DNA of 64,000 bases. Source: Microvirga alba. GTDB lineage: Bacteria; Pseudomonadota; Alphaproteobacteria; Rhizobiales; Beijerinckiaceae. The notes under the pieces are model-generated. The model had not been told where the DNA came from. It saw nothing but the letters and a program-made list of their open reading frames with translations, and did no database searches. Each line of letters begins with the position of its first letter. Within the stretch, counting starts at the first letter, position 1. The stretch spans positions 219,413-283,412 of the forward strand of contig NZ_JADQDO010000005.1 of assembly GCF_015694465.1 (NCBI RefSeq). The letters are read 5' to 3'. Position numbers and translations under genes: made by a program. Below, piece by piece: positions 55,543-64,000 of the stretch.

Positions 55543-55587
55543 GTATGATCTTGTCGGGCAACCGGTTTCCACTTGCCCGGATCATAC
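55543..55587. repeat. Palindromic intergenic repeat (GCATGATC...GGATC type), copy 3
   Basis: GTATGATCTTGTCGGGCAACCGG, then TTTCCACTTGCCCGGATCATAC. Arms GTATGATC/GATCATAC and CGGGCAA/TTGCCCG pair perfectly. It lies between rplR and rpsE inside the ribosomal operon. Confidence 0.7.
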
Positions 55588-55590
55588 TTT

Positions 55591-55953
55591 TTAGAAATCG
55601 AGACCGCCTTCGCGGGCTGCGTCGGCCAGAGCCTTGACGCGGCCGTGGAAGAGGTAGCCCGAGCGATCGAAGATGACCTGCGTCACGCCGGCCTTCGCCG
55701 CGCGCTCCGCCACGAGCTTGCCGATTTCCTTCGCCGCCTCGACGGTGGCTCCGGTCTTCAGCTTGGCCCGAAGGTCCTTCTCGATCGTCGATGCCGACGC
55801 GACGGTCACGCCGCGCACGTCATCGATGACCTGGGCATAGATCTGCTTGGACGAACGGAAGACCGACAAACGCGGCCGACCATTCGCTGCCTTCTGGATC
55901 GCACGGCGCACACGAGCCTTGCGGCGATCTTCGGCGCCTTTCTTCTCAGCCAT
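55591..55953 (-). CDS. rplR: 50S ribosomal protein L18
   Basis: 120 aa. [36 protein letters not shown] and [28 protein letters not shown] are typical L18. It binds 5S rRNA. Canonical position between rplF and rpsE. Confidence 0.98.
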   Translation of the reverse strand: MAEKKGAEDRRKARVRRAIQKAANGRPRLSVFRSSKQIYAQVIDDVRGVTVASASTIEKDLRAKLKTGATVEAAKEIGKLVAERAAKAGVTQVIFDRSGYLFHGRVKALADAAREGGLDF

Positions 55954-55965
55954 GATACGTCGTCC

Positions 55966-56499
55966 TTACTTCTTCTTGCCTTCCTTGCGGAAGATGAACT
56001 CGTCGGAGTACTTGACGCCCTTGCCCTTGTAGGGCTCCGGACCGCGATATTCACGGATCTCGGCGGCCGTCTGACCGACTTTCTGCTTGTCGATACCGTT
56101 CACCACGACTTCCGTCGGCTTCGGGGTCGTGATCGACACACCCGCCGGGATTTCATAGTCGATATCGTGGCTGTAGCCGAGCGTGAGCTTCAGCATCTTG
56201 CCGGCAACGGCAGCCTTGTAACCGACGCCGTTGATCTCAAGACGCTTCTCGAAGCCCTTGGAGACGCCTTCGACCAGGTTTGCAACCTGAGCGCGGGACA
56301 TGCCCCACTTCGAACGGGCGGCCTTGGACGTGTCGCGCGGATTGACCGACACGGCGCCGTTCTCAAGAACAACCTTCACTTCTTCAGGCACGAGGAACGA
56401 AAGCTCGCCCTTCGCACCCTTAACCTTCACCAATTGACCGTCGACAGTGGCCGTCACACCTGACGGAACCGTAACGGGCTTTTTGCCTACTCGCGACAT
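55966..56499 (-). CDS. rplF: 50S ribosomal protein L6
   Basis: 177 aa with the two repeated L6 folds: [33 protein letters not shown] and [43 protein letters not shown] ending in the basic [16 protein letters not shown]. It sits near the factor-binding site. rplF is followed by rplR 12 bp downstream. Confidence 0.98.
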   Translation of the reverse strand: MSRVGKKPVTVPSGVTATVDGQLVKVKGAKGELSFLVPEEVKVVLENGAVSVNPRDTSKAARSKWGMSRAQVANLVEGVSKGFEKRLEINGVGYKAAVAGKMLKLTLGYSHDIDYEIPAGVSITTPKPTEVVVNGIDKQKVGQTAAEIREYRGPEPYKGKGVKYSDEFIFRKEGKKK

Positions 56500-56538
56500 T
56501 TCTGGAATCTCCGTGGTTCTGTGCTGATGCTTAAGGCC

Positions 56539-56934
56539 TTAGAAGACCTTGCAGAGCACTTCGCCGCCCACGTTCTTCTCCCGGGCCTCGTGATCGGCCA
56601 TCACGCCTTGCGGCGTCGAAAGAATGGTGATGCCAAGGCCATCGGCGACGCGCGGCATGGTGTCGACGGATGAGTACACCCGGCGGCCCGGCTTGGAGAC
56701 GCGCTCGATCGAGCGGATCACCGGCTGGCCGTCATAGTACTTCAGCTCGATCGAAAACTCGGTGCGGCCATTGCCGAACTCGGTCTGCGAGTAGTCGCGA
56801 ATGTAGCCCTCGGTCTTCAGAACTTCGAGGACGCGAGCGCGAAGCTTCGAGCCAGGGGTAACGACCGAACCGCGACGGCGCATCTGCGCGTTGCGGATAC
56901 GGGTGAGCATATCGCCCAACGGATCGTTGATCAT
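56539..56934 (-). CDS. rpsH: 30S ribosomal protein S8
   Basis: 131 aa: [30 protein letters not shown] and the C-terminal [26 protein letters not shown] are diagnostic. S8 binds the central 16S domain and, in E. coli, represses the spc operon by binding its mRNA near rplE; whether that happens here is unknown. Confidence 0.98.
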   Translation of the reverse strand: MINDPLGDMLTRIRNAQMRRRGSVVTPGSKLRARVLEVLKTEGYIRDYSQTEFGNGRTEFSIELKYYDGQPVIRSIERVSKPGRRVYSSVDTMPRVADGLGITILSTPQGVMADHEAREKNVGGEVLCKVF

Positions 56935-56947
56935 CAGATGCCCTCCC

Positions 56948-57253
56948 TTACCAGCTGGACTTCACAAGGCCCGGGATCATGCCCTGGGAGCCAAGTTCGC
57001 GCAGAGCGATGCGCGACATGCCGAGCTTACGGTAGTAAGCACGCGGACGGCCCGACACCTCGCAACGGTTGCGGATGCGCGACGGGCTCGAGTTGCGCGG
57101 CAACTCAGCCAGCTTGAGGCGCGCGTCGAAGCGCTCCTCCATGGACTTCGACTCGTCGTTGGCGACCGCCAGGAGGCGCTCGCGACGGCCCGCGAATTTC
57201 TTCACGAGCTTGCGACGAAGCTTGTTCTTCTCAATAGAGCTTTTCTTAGCCAT
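56948..57253 (-). CDS. rpsN: 30S ribosomal protein S14
   Basis: 101 aa, the long form lacking the zinc-binding cysteine pairs (only one Cys, in [21 protein letters not shown]). The C-terminal [16 protein letters not shown] is typical. Part of the 30S head. Confidence 0.98.
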   Translation of the reverse strand: MAKKSSIEKNKLRRKLVKKFAGRRERLLAVANDESKSMEERFDARLKLAELPRNSSPSRIRNRCEVSGRPRAYYRKLGMSRIALRELGSQGMIPGLVKSSW

Positions 57254-57293
57254 TCGATCTATCTCCAGTGTCCGCGTTTGAGGACAGTTGTCC

Positions 57294-57860
57294 TCACTGC
57301 CGGAACGGGAAGTTGAAGTGACGCAGCAGCGCCCGGGCTTCGTCGTCGGTCTTCGCCGTGGTGGCGATGACGACGTCCATACCCCAAACCTGCTCGACCT
57401 TGTCGTAGTTGATCTCAGGGAACACGAGGTGCTCCTTGATACCGAGCGCGTAATTGCCGCGGCCGTCGAACGACTTGGGGTTCAGGCCCCGGAAGTCGCG
57501 GACGCGGGGAAGCGCGATCGTCACGAGACGGTCCATGAACTCGTACATACGAGCCTTGCGGAGCGTGACCTTGCAGCCGATCGGCATGTGCTCGCGCACT
57601 TTGAACTGCGAGATCGCCTTGCGGGCCTTCGTGATCACCGGCTTCTGACCGGCGATGAGCGCGAGATCGGCAGCCGCAACGGACGCCTTCTTCGAGTCGC
57701 CGGTCGATTCGCCAACGCCCATGTTGAGGACGATCTTGGTGATCGTCGGCACTTCCATGGGGTTCTTGTAACCGAACTCCTCGATCAGCTTCGGACGCAC
57801 CACTTCTTCGTAGTGCTTGCGGAGCCGCGGAGTGTAAGCATCAACCTGAGTCTTAGCCAT
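57294..57860 (-). CDS. rplE: 50S ribosomal protein L5
   Basis: 188 aa: [56 protein letters not shown] and [27 protein letters not shown]. It binds 5S rRNA and contacts P-site tRNA. Its start lies 8 bp inside the rplX reading frame. Confidence 0.98.
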   Translation of the reverse strand: MAKTQVDAYTPRLRKHYEEVVRPKLIEEFGYKNPMEVPTITKIVLNMGVGESTGDSKKASVAAADLALIAGQKPVITKARKAISQFKVREHMPIGCKVTLRKARMYEFMDRLVTIALPRVRDFRGLNPKSFDGRGNYALGIKEHLVFPEINYDKVEQVWGMDVVIATTAKTDDEARALLRHFNFPFRQ

Positions 57861-58170
57861 CGATCAGGTCTCCCGAACGCTTGGCGAAACGAACCTTGCG
57901 GCCGTCGTCCATAACCTTGAAACCAACCCGGGTCGGCTTGCCGTCCTTGGGGTCCGAATAAGCCAGGTTCGACAGATGGATCGGCGCCTCTTTCGAGATG
58001 ATGCCGCCCTCTTGAGCTGCCGTCTGGCGCTGATGACGCTTCACCAGGTTCACGCCACGGACAACCGCGCGCTCTTCCTTCGGCATCACCTGCACGACTT
58101 CACCGGTCTTGCCCTTGTCGCGACCGGTCAAAACGACGACCTTGTCGCCCTTCTTGATCTTCGCGGCCAT
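57853..58170 (-). CDS. rplX: 50S ribosomal protein L24
   Basis: 105 aa with the KOW motif [27 protein letters not shown] at the start, then [13 protein letters not shown] and the [21 protein letters not shown] end. Assembly-initiator protein of the 50S subunit. Its ATG overlaps the rplN stop by one base (TAATG). Confidence 0.98.
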   Translation of the reverse strand: MAAKIKKGDKVVVLTGRDKGKTGEVVQVMPKEERAVVRGVNLVKRHQRQTAAQEGGIISKEAPIHLSNLAYSDPKDGKPTRVGFKVMDDGRKVRFAKRSGDLIDG

Positions 58171-58538
58171 TAGAGCACCTCCGGTGCCAGCGAAATGATT
58201 TTCATGTGATTCTTGGCACGCAGTTCACGCGGAACGGGGCCGAAGATACGGGTGCCCACGGGCTCTTTCTGATTGTTGATCAGAACCGCGGCATTCCGGT
58301 CGAACCGGATGACCGATCCGTCCGCGCGACGGATGTCCTTGGCCGTGCGAACGACGATCGCCTTCATGACGTCGCCCTTCTTCACGCGGCCGCGCGGAAT
58401 AGCCTCTTTCACGGATACGACGATGATATCGCCGACGGAAGCGTACTTACGCTTCGAACCGCCGAGAACCTTGATGCACATCACGCGACGAGCGCCGGAA
58501 TTATCGGCGACGTCAAGATTCGTCTGCATCTGGATCAT
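58170..58538 (-). CDS. rplN: 50S ribosomal protein L14
   Basis: 122 aa: [60 protein letters not shown] and [23 protein letters not shown] are invariant L14. It is separated from rpsQ by a 160-bp gap that carries a hairpin, larger than usual for this operon. Confidence 0.98.
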   Translation of the reverse strand: MIQMQTNLDVADNSGARRVMCIKVLGGSKRKYASVGDIIVVSVKEAIPRGRVKKGDVMKAIVVRTAKDIRRADGSVIRFDRNAAVLINNQKEPVGTRIFGPVPRELRAKNHMKIISLAPEVL

Positions 58539-58646
58539 GGCTTTGATCCTTTCCTTTGTTTCAGACAGGTTTCCGGCCCAGGCACGATTGCCTCCCCGGA
58601 CTACGCCTGACGGGGATCTGACGTCCCCTGCCCTTCATGTCGAGAA

Positions 58647-58671
58647 AGGCGGCCGTATACACGAGCCGCCT
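58647..58671 (-). other. Stem-loop in the rpsQ-rplN gap
   Basis: AGGCGGC and GCCGCCT arms around an 11-nt loop, followed on the minus strand by TTCTCG. Possible attenuation or mRNA processing point between the S10 part and the spc part of the cluster. The rest of the 58539-58698 gap has no gene. Confidence 0.35.
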
Positions 58672-58698
58672 CCTTAAGACAACCCCTACCGGAAGCCC

Positions 58699-58938
58699 TT
58701 AGGCCTTCGATTGGTTGACGAGCACCCAGGTCTTGAGTTTGGAGAGCGGCTTGGTCTCTTCGATGAAGACCGTATCGCCCACCTTGGCTACATTGTTTTC
58801 GTCGTGAGCATGGTAGTTCTTCGTCTTACGCACGGTCTTCTTCATGACCGGGTGCGTGAAACGGCGTTCCACTTTCACAACGACCGTCTTGTCCTGCTTG
58901 TCGCTGACAACGACGCCCTGCAAAACGCGCTTCGGCAT
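58699..58938 (-). CDS. rpsQ: 30S ribosomal protein S17
   Basis: 79 aa OB-fold: [61 protein letters not shown]. It binds 16S helix 11 in early 30S assembly. Last gene of the S10-type block. Confidence 0.98.
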   Translation of the reverse strand: MPKRVLQGVVVSDKQDKTVVVKVERRFTHPVMKKTVRKTKNYHAHDENNVAKVGDTVFIEETKPLSKLKTWVLVNQSKA

Positions 58939-58949
58939 CTTGATCCCCT

Positions 58950-59162
58950 TTAAGCCTTCGCCGTCGCCGACTTCTGGCGTTGCAGCGTCTTGACGCGGGC
59001 GATGTCCTTGCGGACCTCACGAACGCGTCCGGTGTTTTCGAGCTGCCCCGTCGCGCGCTGGAAGCGAAGGTTGAACTGCTCTTTCTTGAGACCGAGCAGT
59101 TCGTCCGTCAGCTGATCCGTCGACATCGCCTTGAGGTCGGAGGTTCTCTGCTTAGACTTCAT
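58950..59162 (-). CDS. rpmC: 50S ribosomal protein L29
   Basis: 70 aa from the ATG at 59162; a much longer open frame continues upstream inside rplP but lacks start signals. [35 protein letters not shown] and the [14 protein letters not shown] end are typical of L29, part of the tunnel-exit platform bound by trigger factor and SRP. Confidence 0.97.
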   Translation of the reverse strand: MKSKQRTSDLKAMSTDQLTDELLGLKKEQFNLRFQRATGQLENTGRVREVRKDIARVKTLQRQKSATAKA

Positions 59163-59172
59163 GATTCCCTCC

Positions 59173-59586
59173 TCACTCCGCAATGCGCTGGATGAAGCGC
59201 GTCTTGATCGGAAGCTTCGCTGCGCCGAGACGGAGCGCCTCACGGGCGATATCCTCTGGCACACCGTCGATCTCGAACATGATGCGGCCCGGCTTGACTC
59301 GAGCGGCCCAGAATTCAGGCGCGCCCTTACCTTTACCCATACGCACTTCGGTCGGCTTCGACGACACTGGCACGTCCGGGAAAATCCGGATCCACACACG
59401 GCCCGCGCGCTTCATGGCGCGGGTGATCGCGCGGCGAGCCGCCTCGATCTGACGAGCGTTGACACGCTCGGGTTCCATCGCCTTCAGGCCGAACTGGCCG
59501 AAGTTGAGGTCCGTGCCGCCCTTCGCGGTACCGGAAATCCGGCCCTTGAACTGCTTACGGAACTTGGTTTTCTTCGGTTGCAACAT
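59173..59586 (-). CDS. rplP: 50S ribosomal protein L16
   Basis: 137 aa: [62 protein letters not shown] core, and [27 protein letters not shown]. It lies near the A site and is needed for peptidyl transfer. Confidence 0.98.
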   Translation of the reverse strand: MLQPKKTKFRKQFKGRISGTAKGGTDLNFGQFGLKAMEPERVNARQIEAARRAITRAMKRAGRVWIRIFPDVPVSSKPTEVRMGKGKGAPEFWAARVKPGRIMFEIDGVPEDIAREALRLGAAKLPIKTRFIQRIAE

Positions 59587-59610
59587 GGCAAACCTCTCCT
59601 GACCTCTCGG

Positions 59611-60315
59611 TTACGCCGCTTGCTCGCGGCGGCCACCCGAGCGGCCCCCCTCGTCGTTCATCCGCTTGTCCTGAGCCATCGGGTCGTGCTCAAGGATTTC
59701 GCCCTTGAAGATCCAGACCTTGATACCGCAGGTGCCATAGGTCGTGAAGGCCGTCGCCGTGCCGTAATCGACATCCGCACGCAGCGTGTGCAGCGGAACG
59801 CGACCTTCGCGATACCATTCCTGGCGGGCGATTTCAGCGCCACCCAGACGACCCGAGCAGTTGATTCGGATGCCCTCGGCGCCGAGACGCATCGCCGACT
59901 GAACGGCGCGCTTCATGGCGCGGCGGAATGCCACACGGCGCTCCAGCTGCTGAGCAATCGAATCGGCCACGAGGGTCGCATCGACTTCGGGCTTACGAAC
60001 TTCGACGATGTTGATCGCCACATCCGCGTCCGTCATCTTGTTGACGAGCTTGCGCAGCTTCTCGATATCGGCGCCCTTCTTGCCGATCACCACGCCCGGA
60101 CGACCCGAGTGAATGGTGACGCGGCACTTCTTGTGCGGACGCTCAATCACGATCTTCGAAACGGCGGCCTGCTTCAGCTGCTTCATGAGGGCAGCGCGGA
60201 TCGCCATGTCCTCATGCATCAGCTTGGAGTACTCGCCTTTGCCGGCGAACCAGCGCGAGTCCCAGGTCCGGTTGATGCCGAGCCGAAGACCGATCGGGTT
60301 TACTTTCTGACCCAT
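59611..60315 (-). CDS. rpsC: 30S ribosomal protein S3
   Basis: 234 aa: [29 protein letters not shown], the KH domain [21 protein letters not shown], and [45 protein letters not shown]. Part of the mRNA entry site. The Arg/Gly C-terminal tail ([15 protein letters not shown]) is common in the order. Confidence 0.98.
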   Translation of the reverse strand: MGQKVNPIGLRLGINRTWDSRWFAGKGEYSKLMHEDMAIRAALMKQLKQAAVSKIVIERPHKKCRVTIHSGRPGVVIGKKGADIEKLRKLVNKMTDADVAINIVEVRKPEVDATLVADSIAQQLERRVAFRRAMKRAVQSAMRLGAEGIRINCSGRLGGAEIARQEWYREGRVPLHTLRADVDYGTATAFTTYGTCGIKVWIFKGEILEHDPMAQDKRMNDEGGRSGGRREQAA

Positions 60316-60326
60316 CTGGTTCTCCT

Positions 60327-60707
60327 TTACGCCTGTTCGGCGACTTCCCGAACCACGATCGTGAGGTTCGAGAACGGCTTCATGATACGAGCGCCCCGGC
60401 CACGAGCCCGGGCGTGGAAGCGCTTCATGACGAGCGCCTTGCCGACGAAAGCCTGGCTGACGACGAGATCATCCACATCGAGGTTGTGGTTGTTCTCGGC
60501 GTTAGCAATGGCGCTCTCGAGGCACTTCTTGACGTCACGCGCAATTCGCTTGCGCGAGAACTCGAGATCAGCGAGCGCCGTGGAAACTTTCTTGCCGCGG
60601 ATAAGGGCCGCAACAAGATTAAGCTTCTGAGGGCTGACGCGCAGCATGCGAGCGACGGCTTGTGCCTCGCTGTCGCTCAATGCGCGAGGAGTCGCGGCCT
60701 TACCCAT
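60327..60707 (-). CDS. rplV: 50S ribosomal protein L22
   Basis: 126 aa: the conserved [23 protein letters not shown] and [25 protein letters not shown] hairpin that lines the exit tunnel near the macrolide site. It abuts rpsS with 1 bp between. Confidence 0.98.
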   Translation of the reverse strand: MGKAATPRALSDSEAQAVARMLRVSPQKLNLVAALIRGKKVSTALADLEFSRKRIARDVKKCLESAIANAENNHNLDVDDLVVSQAFVGKALVMKRFHARARGRGARIMKPFSNLTIVVREVAEQA

Positions 60708-60708
60708 C

Positions 60709-60987
60709 TTACTTCCTCTTCGCCTTCTTGTCCGCTGCGTGACCGTGGAAGGTCCGGGTCGGCGAGAACTCGCCGAACTTGTGACCCACCATTTCCTCGC
60801 TCACGTAAACGGGAATGTGCTTCTGACCGTTGTAGACCCCGAAAGTGAGGCCCACGAATTGCGGGAGGATCGTGGAGCGGCGGCTCCAGATCTTGATGAC
60901 CTCGTTGCGGCCCGCACCACGGGCAGCCTCGGCCTTCTTGAGGAGGTAACCGTCGACGAACGGACCCTTCCAAAGCGAACGTGCCAT
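60709..60987 (-). CDS. rpsS: 30S ribosomal protein S19
   Basis: 92 aa: [70 protein letters not shown]. It contacts the 16S head and A-site tRNA. Confidence 0.98.
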   Translation of the reverse strand: MARSLWKGPFVDGYLLKKAEAARGAGRNEVIKIWSRRSTILPQFVGLTFGVYNGQKHIPVYVSEEMVGHKFGEFSPTRTFHGHAADKKAKRK

Positions 60988-61002
60988 GACGTGCCTCTGT
61001 CC

Positions 61003-61839
61003 TTACTTCTTCCGCGCGTGGCGGCTCGACACGATAAACTTGTCGGTCCGCTTGTTCGAACGGGTTTTCTTGCCCTTGGTCGGAATACCCCACGGAGTCA
61101 CCGGATGGCGACCGCCCGAGGTACGGCCCTCACCACCACCGTGCGGGTGGTCGATCGGGTTCATGGTCACGCCGCGGTTATGCGGACGCTTGCCAAGCCA
61201 CCGGTTACGACCAGCCTTACCGATCGAGGTGTTCATGTGATCGGGATTCGACACAGCACCGACGCTGGCGAAGCACAGGCCGTGGACCATGCGCTGCTCG
61301 CCGGAGTTCAGGCGAACGGTGACGTAGCCTTGGTCACGACCCACGATCTGGGCGTAGGTACCGGCGGAGCGGGCGATAGCACCGCCGCGGCCGATCTTCA
61401 GCTCCACATTGTGGATGATCGTTCCCACCGGCATGTTGCCGATCGGCATTGCGTTGCCGGGCTTGATGTCGACCTGCTCGCCCGCCGTGACCTGATCGCC
61501 GACAGCGAGACGCTGCGGAGCCAGGATGTAGGCGAGCTCGCCATCAGCGTAGCGGATCAGGGCGATGAAGGCGGTGCGGTTCGGATCGTACTCGATCCGG
61601 TCCACAATCGCGGTGTCGCCAAGACGCGAGCGGCGCTTGAAGTCGACGAGACGCAGGGTGCGCTTGTGACCACCGCCGCGGAAGCGGACGGTGACACGGC
61701 CCATGTTGTTACGGCCGCCGGAGGAGCTCTTGCCCTCCGTCAGCGCCTTGACCGGCTTGCCCTTGTAGAGCTCGCTGCGGTCGACGATCACCAGCTGGCG
61801 CAGGCCGGGGGTGATTGGTTTGAAAGTCTTCAAAGCCAT
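61003..61839 (-). CDS. rplB: 50S ribosomal protein L2
   Basis: 278 aa, full length. [33 protein letters not shown] start, and the C-terminal [38 protein letters not shown] with the histidine implicated in peptidyl-transferase centre assembly. Among the largest 50S proteins. Confidence 0.98.
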   Translation of the reverse strand: MALKTFKPITPGLRQLVIVDRSELYKGKPVKALTEGKSSSGGRNNMGRVTVRFRGGGHKRTLRLVDFKRRSRLGDTAIVDRIEYDPNRTAFIALIRYADGELAYILAPQRLAVGDQVTAGEQVDIKPGNAMPIGNMPVGTIIHNVELKIGRGGAIARSAGTYAQIVGRDQGYVTVRLNSGEQRMVHGLCFASVGAVSNPDHMNTSIGKAGRNRWLGKRPHNRGVTMNPIDHPHGGGEGRTSGGRHPVTPWGIPTKGKKTRSNKRTDKFIVSSRHARKK

Positions 61840-61859
61840 CGGATCACTCTCTCAACCGA

Positions 61860-62156
61860 TCAGAGGCCCGTCGTGACATCGATGGTCTGGCCCTCTTCGA
61901 GGGTCACAACCGCCTTCTTCACGTCCGACCGCTGGCCGCGGGTGCCGCGGAACATCTTCACTTTGCCTTTGGTGACGAGCGTGTTGACGCTCTTCACCTT
62001 GACATCGAACAGCTTCTCAACCGCTTCCTTGATCTGCGGCTTCGTCGCATTCGGCGACACCTTGAAAACAACCTTGTTCTGATCGGACAGGGTCGTAGCC
62101 TTCTCGGTGATCACCGGGCTTACGATTACATCGTAATGGCGCGGGTCCAGGCTCAT
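61860..62156 (-). CDS. rplW: 50S ribosomal protein L23
   Basis: 98 aa: [54 protein letters not shown] and a basic [23 protein letters not shown] loop. Docking site for trigger factor and SRP at the tunnel exit. ATGA overlap with rplD upstream. Confidence 0.98.
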   Translation of the reverse strand: MSLDPRHYDVIVSPVITEKATTLSDQNKVVFKVSPNATKPQIKEAVEKLFDVKVKSVNTLVTKGKVKMFRGTRGQRSDVKKAVVTLEEGQTIDVTTGL

Positions 62157-62773
62157 TTGAAGCGCGCCTCCAGCGCATCGACAGCCGCCTTCGTGAGAAC
62201 GAGCTTCTCGCGACGGAGAATGTCATAGACGTTGATGCCCTGCACCGGCAGGACGTCGATGTTCGGGATGTTGCGAGCAGCCCGCTGGAAGTTCACCTCG
62301 ATCTCGGCGCCGCCGATGATCAGGGCGTTGGCAAGACCAAGCTTGCCGAAGCGCTCGATAAGAGCCTTCGTCTTCGGCTCGGAGAGCTGCACATCGTCAA
62401 CGACGATGAGCGAAGCGTCCTTTACCTTCGACGACAGCGCATGCCGCAGAGCAAGAGCGCGAACCTTCTTCGGCAGGTCGTGAGCATGGCTCCGAACCAC
62501 CGGACCGAAGGCACGACCGCCGCCCCGGAACTGGGGAGCGCTCGCGGCACCGTGGCGGGCGCTACCAGTGCCCTTCTGCTTGTAGAGCTTCTTCGTCGTC
62601 CGGTCGATGTCCGAACGATTCTTCACAGCGTGCGTACCGGCCTGGCGCTTGGCAAGCTGCCAGCGGACGCAACGGGCGAGCAGGTCGGCGCGCGGATCGA
62701 GACCGAAAATCGTCTCGTTCAGATCGACCGAACCGGCATTCTTGCCCTCAAGCGTGGTGATATCAAGCTTCAT
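62153..62773 (-). CDS. rplD: 50S ribosomal protein L4
   Basis: 206 aa from the ATG at 62773, sharing one base with the rplC stop (TGATG). [20 protein letters not shown] start, the tunnel loop [31 protein letters not shown], and C-terminal [29 protein letters not shown]. In E. coli L4 autoregulates the S10 operon; a leader for this is not identifiable here. Confidence 0.98.
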   Translation of the reverse strand: MKLDITTLEGKNAGSVDLNETIFGLDPRADLLARCVRWQLAKRQAGTHAVKNRSDIDRTTKKLYKQKGTGSARHGAASAPQFRGGGRAFGPVVRSHAHDLPKKVRALALRHALSSKVKDASLIVVDDVQLSEPKTKALIERFGKLGLANALIIGGAEIEVNFQRAARNIPNIDVLPVQGINVYDILRREKLVLTKAAVDALEARFK

Positions 62774-63498
62774 CACGCATTCTCCTCTTGGGCTGCCGGA
62801 GCGGCCGGCGCAGCATCGTTAGCACCCGTGCGGAACGAGCCGGGCATCGGCACTTCCTTCGGCAGCTTCCGCTTCACCGCGTCGCGAACGAAGATCCAGC
62901 CGCCGGCAACGCCGGGGACGGCGCCTTCGACGAGGATCAGACCGCGCTCGACGTCGGTCGACACGACGCGCAGGTTCTGGGTCGTGACGCGCTCGACACC
63001 GAGGTGACCCGGCATCTTCTTGTTCTTGAAGGTCTTGCCCGGGTCCTGACGGCCACCGGTCGAACCGATCGAACGGTGCGAGACCGACACGCCGTGAGTG
63101 GCGCGCAGACCGCCGAAGTTCCAGCGCTTCATACCACCGGCGAAGCCCTTACCAGTCGTGATGCCCGTGACGTCCACGAACTGACCGGCAATGAAGTGAT
63201 CAGCGGTGATCTCGGCGCCGACCGGGATGACAGCATCCTCGGAGACGCGGAATTCCGCGAGCTTGCGCTTCGGCTCGACCTGGGCGACGGCAAACCGTCC
63301 GCGTTCGGCCTTCGAAACGTTCTTGACCTTGGCCTTACCGACGCCGACCTGCAGCGCGGTGTAGCCATTCTTATCCATGGTCCGATGGGCGACCACTTGG
63401 CACTGGTCGACCTTAAGAACCGTGACCGGGACATGCTCACCGGCATCCGTGAAGATGCGGGTCATCCCGAGTTTTTGTGCAATGACGCCTGAGCGCAT
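62773..63498 (-). CDS. rplC: 50S ribosomal protein L3
   Basis: 241 aa: [36 protein letters not shown], the [47 protein letters not shown] loop reaching toward the peptidyl transferase centre, and an Ala-rich tail ([12 protein letters not shown]). Nucleates 50S assembly. Confidence 0.98.
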   Translation of the reverse strand: MRSGVIAQKLGMTRIFTDAGEHVPVTVLKVDQCQVVAHRTMDKNGYTALQVGVGKAKVKNVSKAERGRFAVAQVEPKRKLAEFRVSEDAVIPVGAEITADHFIAGQFVDVTGITTGKGFAGGMKRWNFGGLRATHGVSVSHRSIGSTGGRQDPGKTFKNKKMPGHLGVERVTTQNLRVVSTDVERGLILVEGAVPGVAGGWIFVRDAVKRKLPKEVPMPGSFRTGANDAAPAAPAAQEENA

Positions 63499-63548
63499 GT
63501 GCGTATCCTCTCGACGTGTCTACCGATGGCCCCAAACCCAAACCGGGC

Positions 63549-63857
63549 TCAGAGCTTGATTTCCACGTCCACGCCCGCAGCGAGGTCGAGCTTCATCAGC
63601 GCGTCCACGGTCTGGGGAGTGGGGTCCACGATATCGAGAACGCGCTTGTGAGTGCGCATCTCGAACTGCTCACGCGACTTCTTGTCGATGTGAGGCGAGC
63701 GAAGAACCGTATAGCGCTCGATGCGCGTCGGCAGCGGGATGGGCCCGCGCACCTGGGCGCCGGTCCGCTTCGCGGTCGACACGATTTCGCGTGTCGATGC
63801 GTCGAGGATCCGGTGGTCGAACGCCTTAAGGCGAATGCGAATATTCTGACCGTTCAT
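63549..63857 (-). CDS. rpsJ: 30S ribosomal protein S10
   Basis: 102 aa: [77 protein letters not shown] is textbook S10 (NusE), which also forms the antitermination complex with NusB. First gene after tuf, as in the usual str-S10 junction. Confidence 0.98.
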   Translation of the reverse strand: MNGQNIRIRLKAFDHRILDASTREIVSTAKRTGAQVRGPIPLPTRIERYTVLRSPHIDKKSREQFEMRTHKRVLDIVDPTPQTVDALMKLDLAAGVDVEIKL

Positions 63858-63877
63858 GGGTTGCCCCGTTCAACGAA

Positions 63878-63912
63878 GAAGGACGTGACCGGCCTAACCG
63901 GCCATGTCCTTC
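63878..63912 (-). terminator. Stem-loop between tuf and rpsJ
   Basis: GAAGGACATGGCCGG and CCGGTCACGTCCTTC form a long stem with an internal mismatch and short loop on the minus strand, followed by TTCGTTG. It may separate tuf from the S10 operon or act as an attenuator. Confidence 0.45.
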
Positions 63913-63925
63913 GACGATCCTATGA

Positions 63926-64000
63926 TTAATCCAAGACCTGGGCGACGACGCCGGCGCCGACGGTGCGGCCACCTTCACGGATAGCGAAGCGGAGCTTCTC
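63926..64000 (-). CDS. tuf: Elongation factor Tu, C-terminal end only
   Basis: The last 24 codons lie in the window: EKLRFAIREGGRTVGAGVVAQVLD then TAA (63926-63928 on the plus strand). This is the highly conserved domain III end of EF-Tu. The rest of the gene is beyond the window edge. Confidence 0.96.
   Translation of the reverse strand, partial: EKLRFAIREGGRTVGAGVVAQVLD

Overview
The window is high-GC chromosomal DNA of an alphaproteobacterium, very probably a member of the Hyphomicrobiales (Rhizobiales) close to Microvirga or Methylobacterium. This rests on gene content and order: an alphaproteobacterial porin, an ExoR-like Sel1 protein, ATP12, the HAD/ATP12, rluC, crcB, rarA, DegP-like order, propionyl-CoA carboxylase, and a tuf-S10-spc-alpha ribosomal cluster with adk after secY. 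It also rests on palindromic intergenic repeats of the kind common in this order. No species call is possible from the window alone.

Layout. 0-13 kb: the N-terminal part of a porin (cut by the window edge), a small exported protein, an RND efflux adaptor-permease pair, an HdeD-like membrane protein, three oxidoreductases (LLM flavin enzyme, aldo/keto reductase, Old Yellow Enzyme), a DHFR-like protein coupled to an aquaporin, and exonuclease III. 13-19 kb: ilvD overlapping an ExoR-like gene, the methylcrotonyl-CoA carboxylase beta subunit, a lipoprotein, lipB, and tRNA-Leu(GAG). 19-31 kb: mgtE, a GH25 lysozyme-like lipoprotein, a large RTX protein built of near-identical modules joined by Asn-Pro tracts, isovaleryl-CoA dehydrogenase, and several small housekeeping or unknown genes. 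31-39 kb: pccA and pccB of propionyl-CoA carboxylase, separated by four unrelated genes. 39-48 kb: the ATP12, HAD, rluC, crcB, rarA, Do-like protease run, interrupted by lineage-specific genes.

48-64 kb: on the minus strand, the cluster reads tuf (C-terminal end only), rpsJ, rplC, rplD, rplW, rplB, rpsS, rplV, rpsC, rplP, rpmC, rpsQ, rplN, rplX, rplE, rpsN, rpsH, rplF, rplR, rpsE, rpmD, rplO, secY, adk, then rpsM, rpsK, rpoA, rplQ and a strong terminator. Between adk and rpsM lies a 1.2-kb plus-strand island: a good sigma70-type promoter with a palindrome abutting its -35, a 139-aa Cys-containing protein of unknown function, and two tandem paralogous small genes, the second broken by an apparent 1-bp deletion. 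This is the least expected feature of the window. A toxin/immunity-like arrangement is possible but unproven.

How the genes connect: ivd, mccB, pccA and pccB are pieces of leucine/odd-chain acyl-CoA catabolism scattered on both strands. The RND pump and the reductases make a plausible detoxification neighbourhood. The intergenic palindromes sit at 3' ends and inside the ribosomal operon, where they may affect transcript ends or stability.
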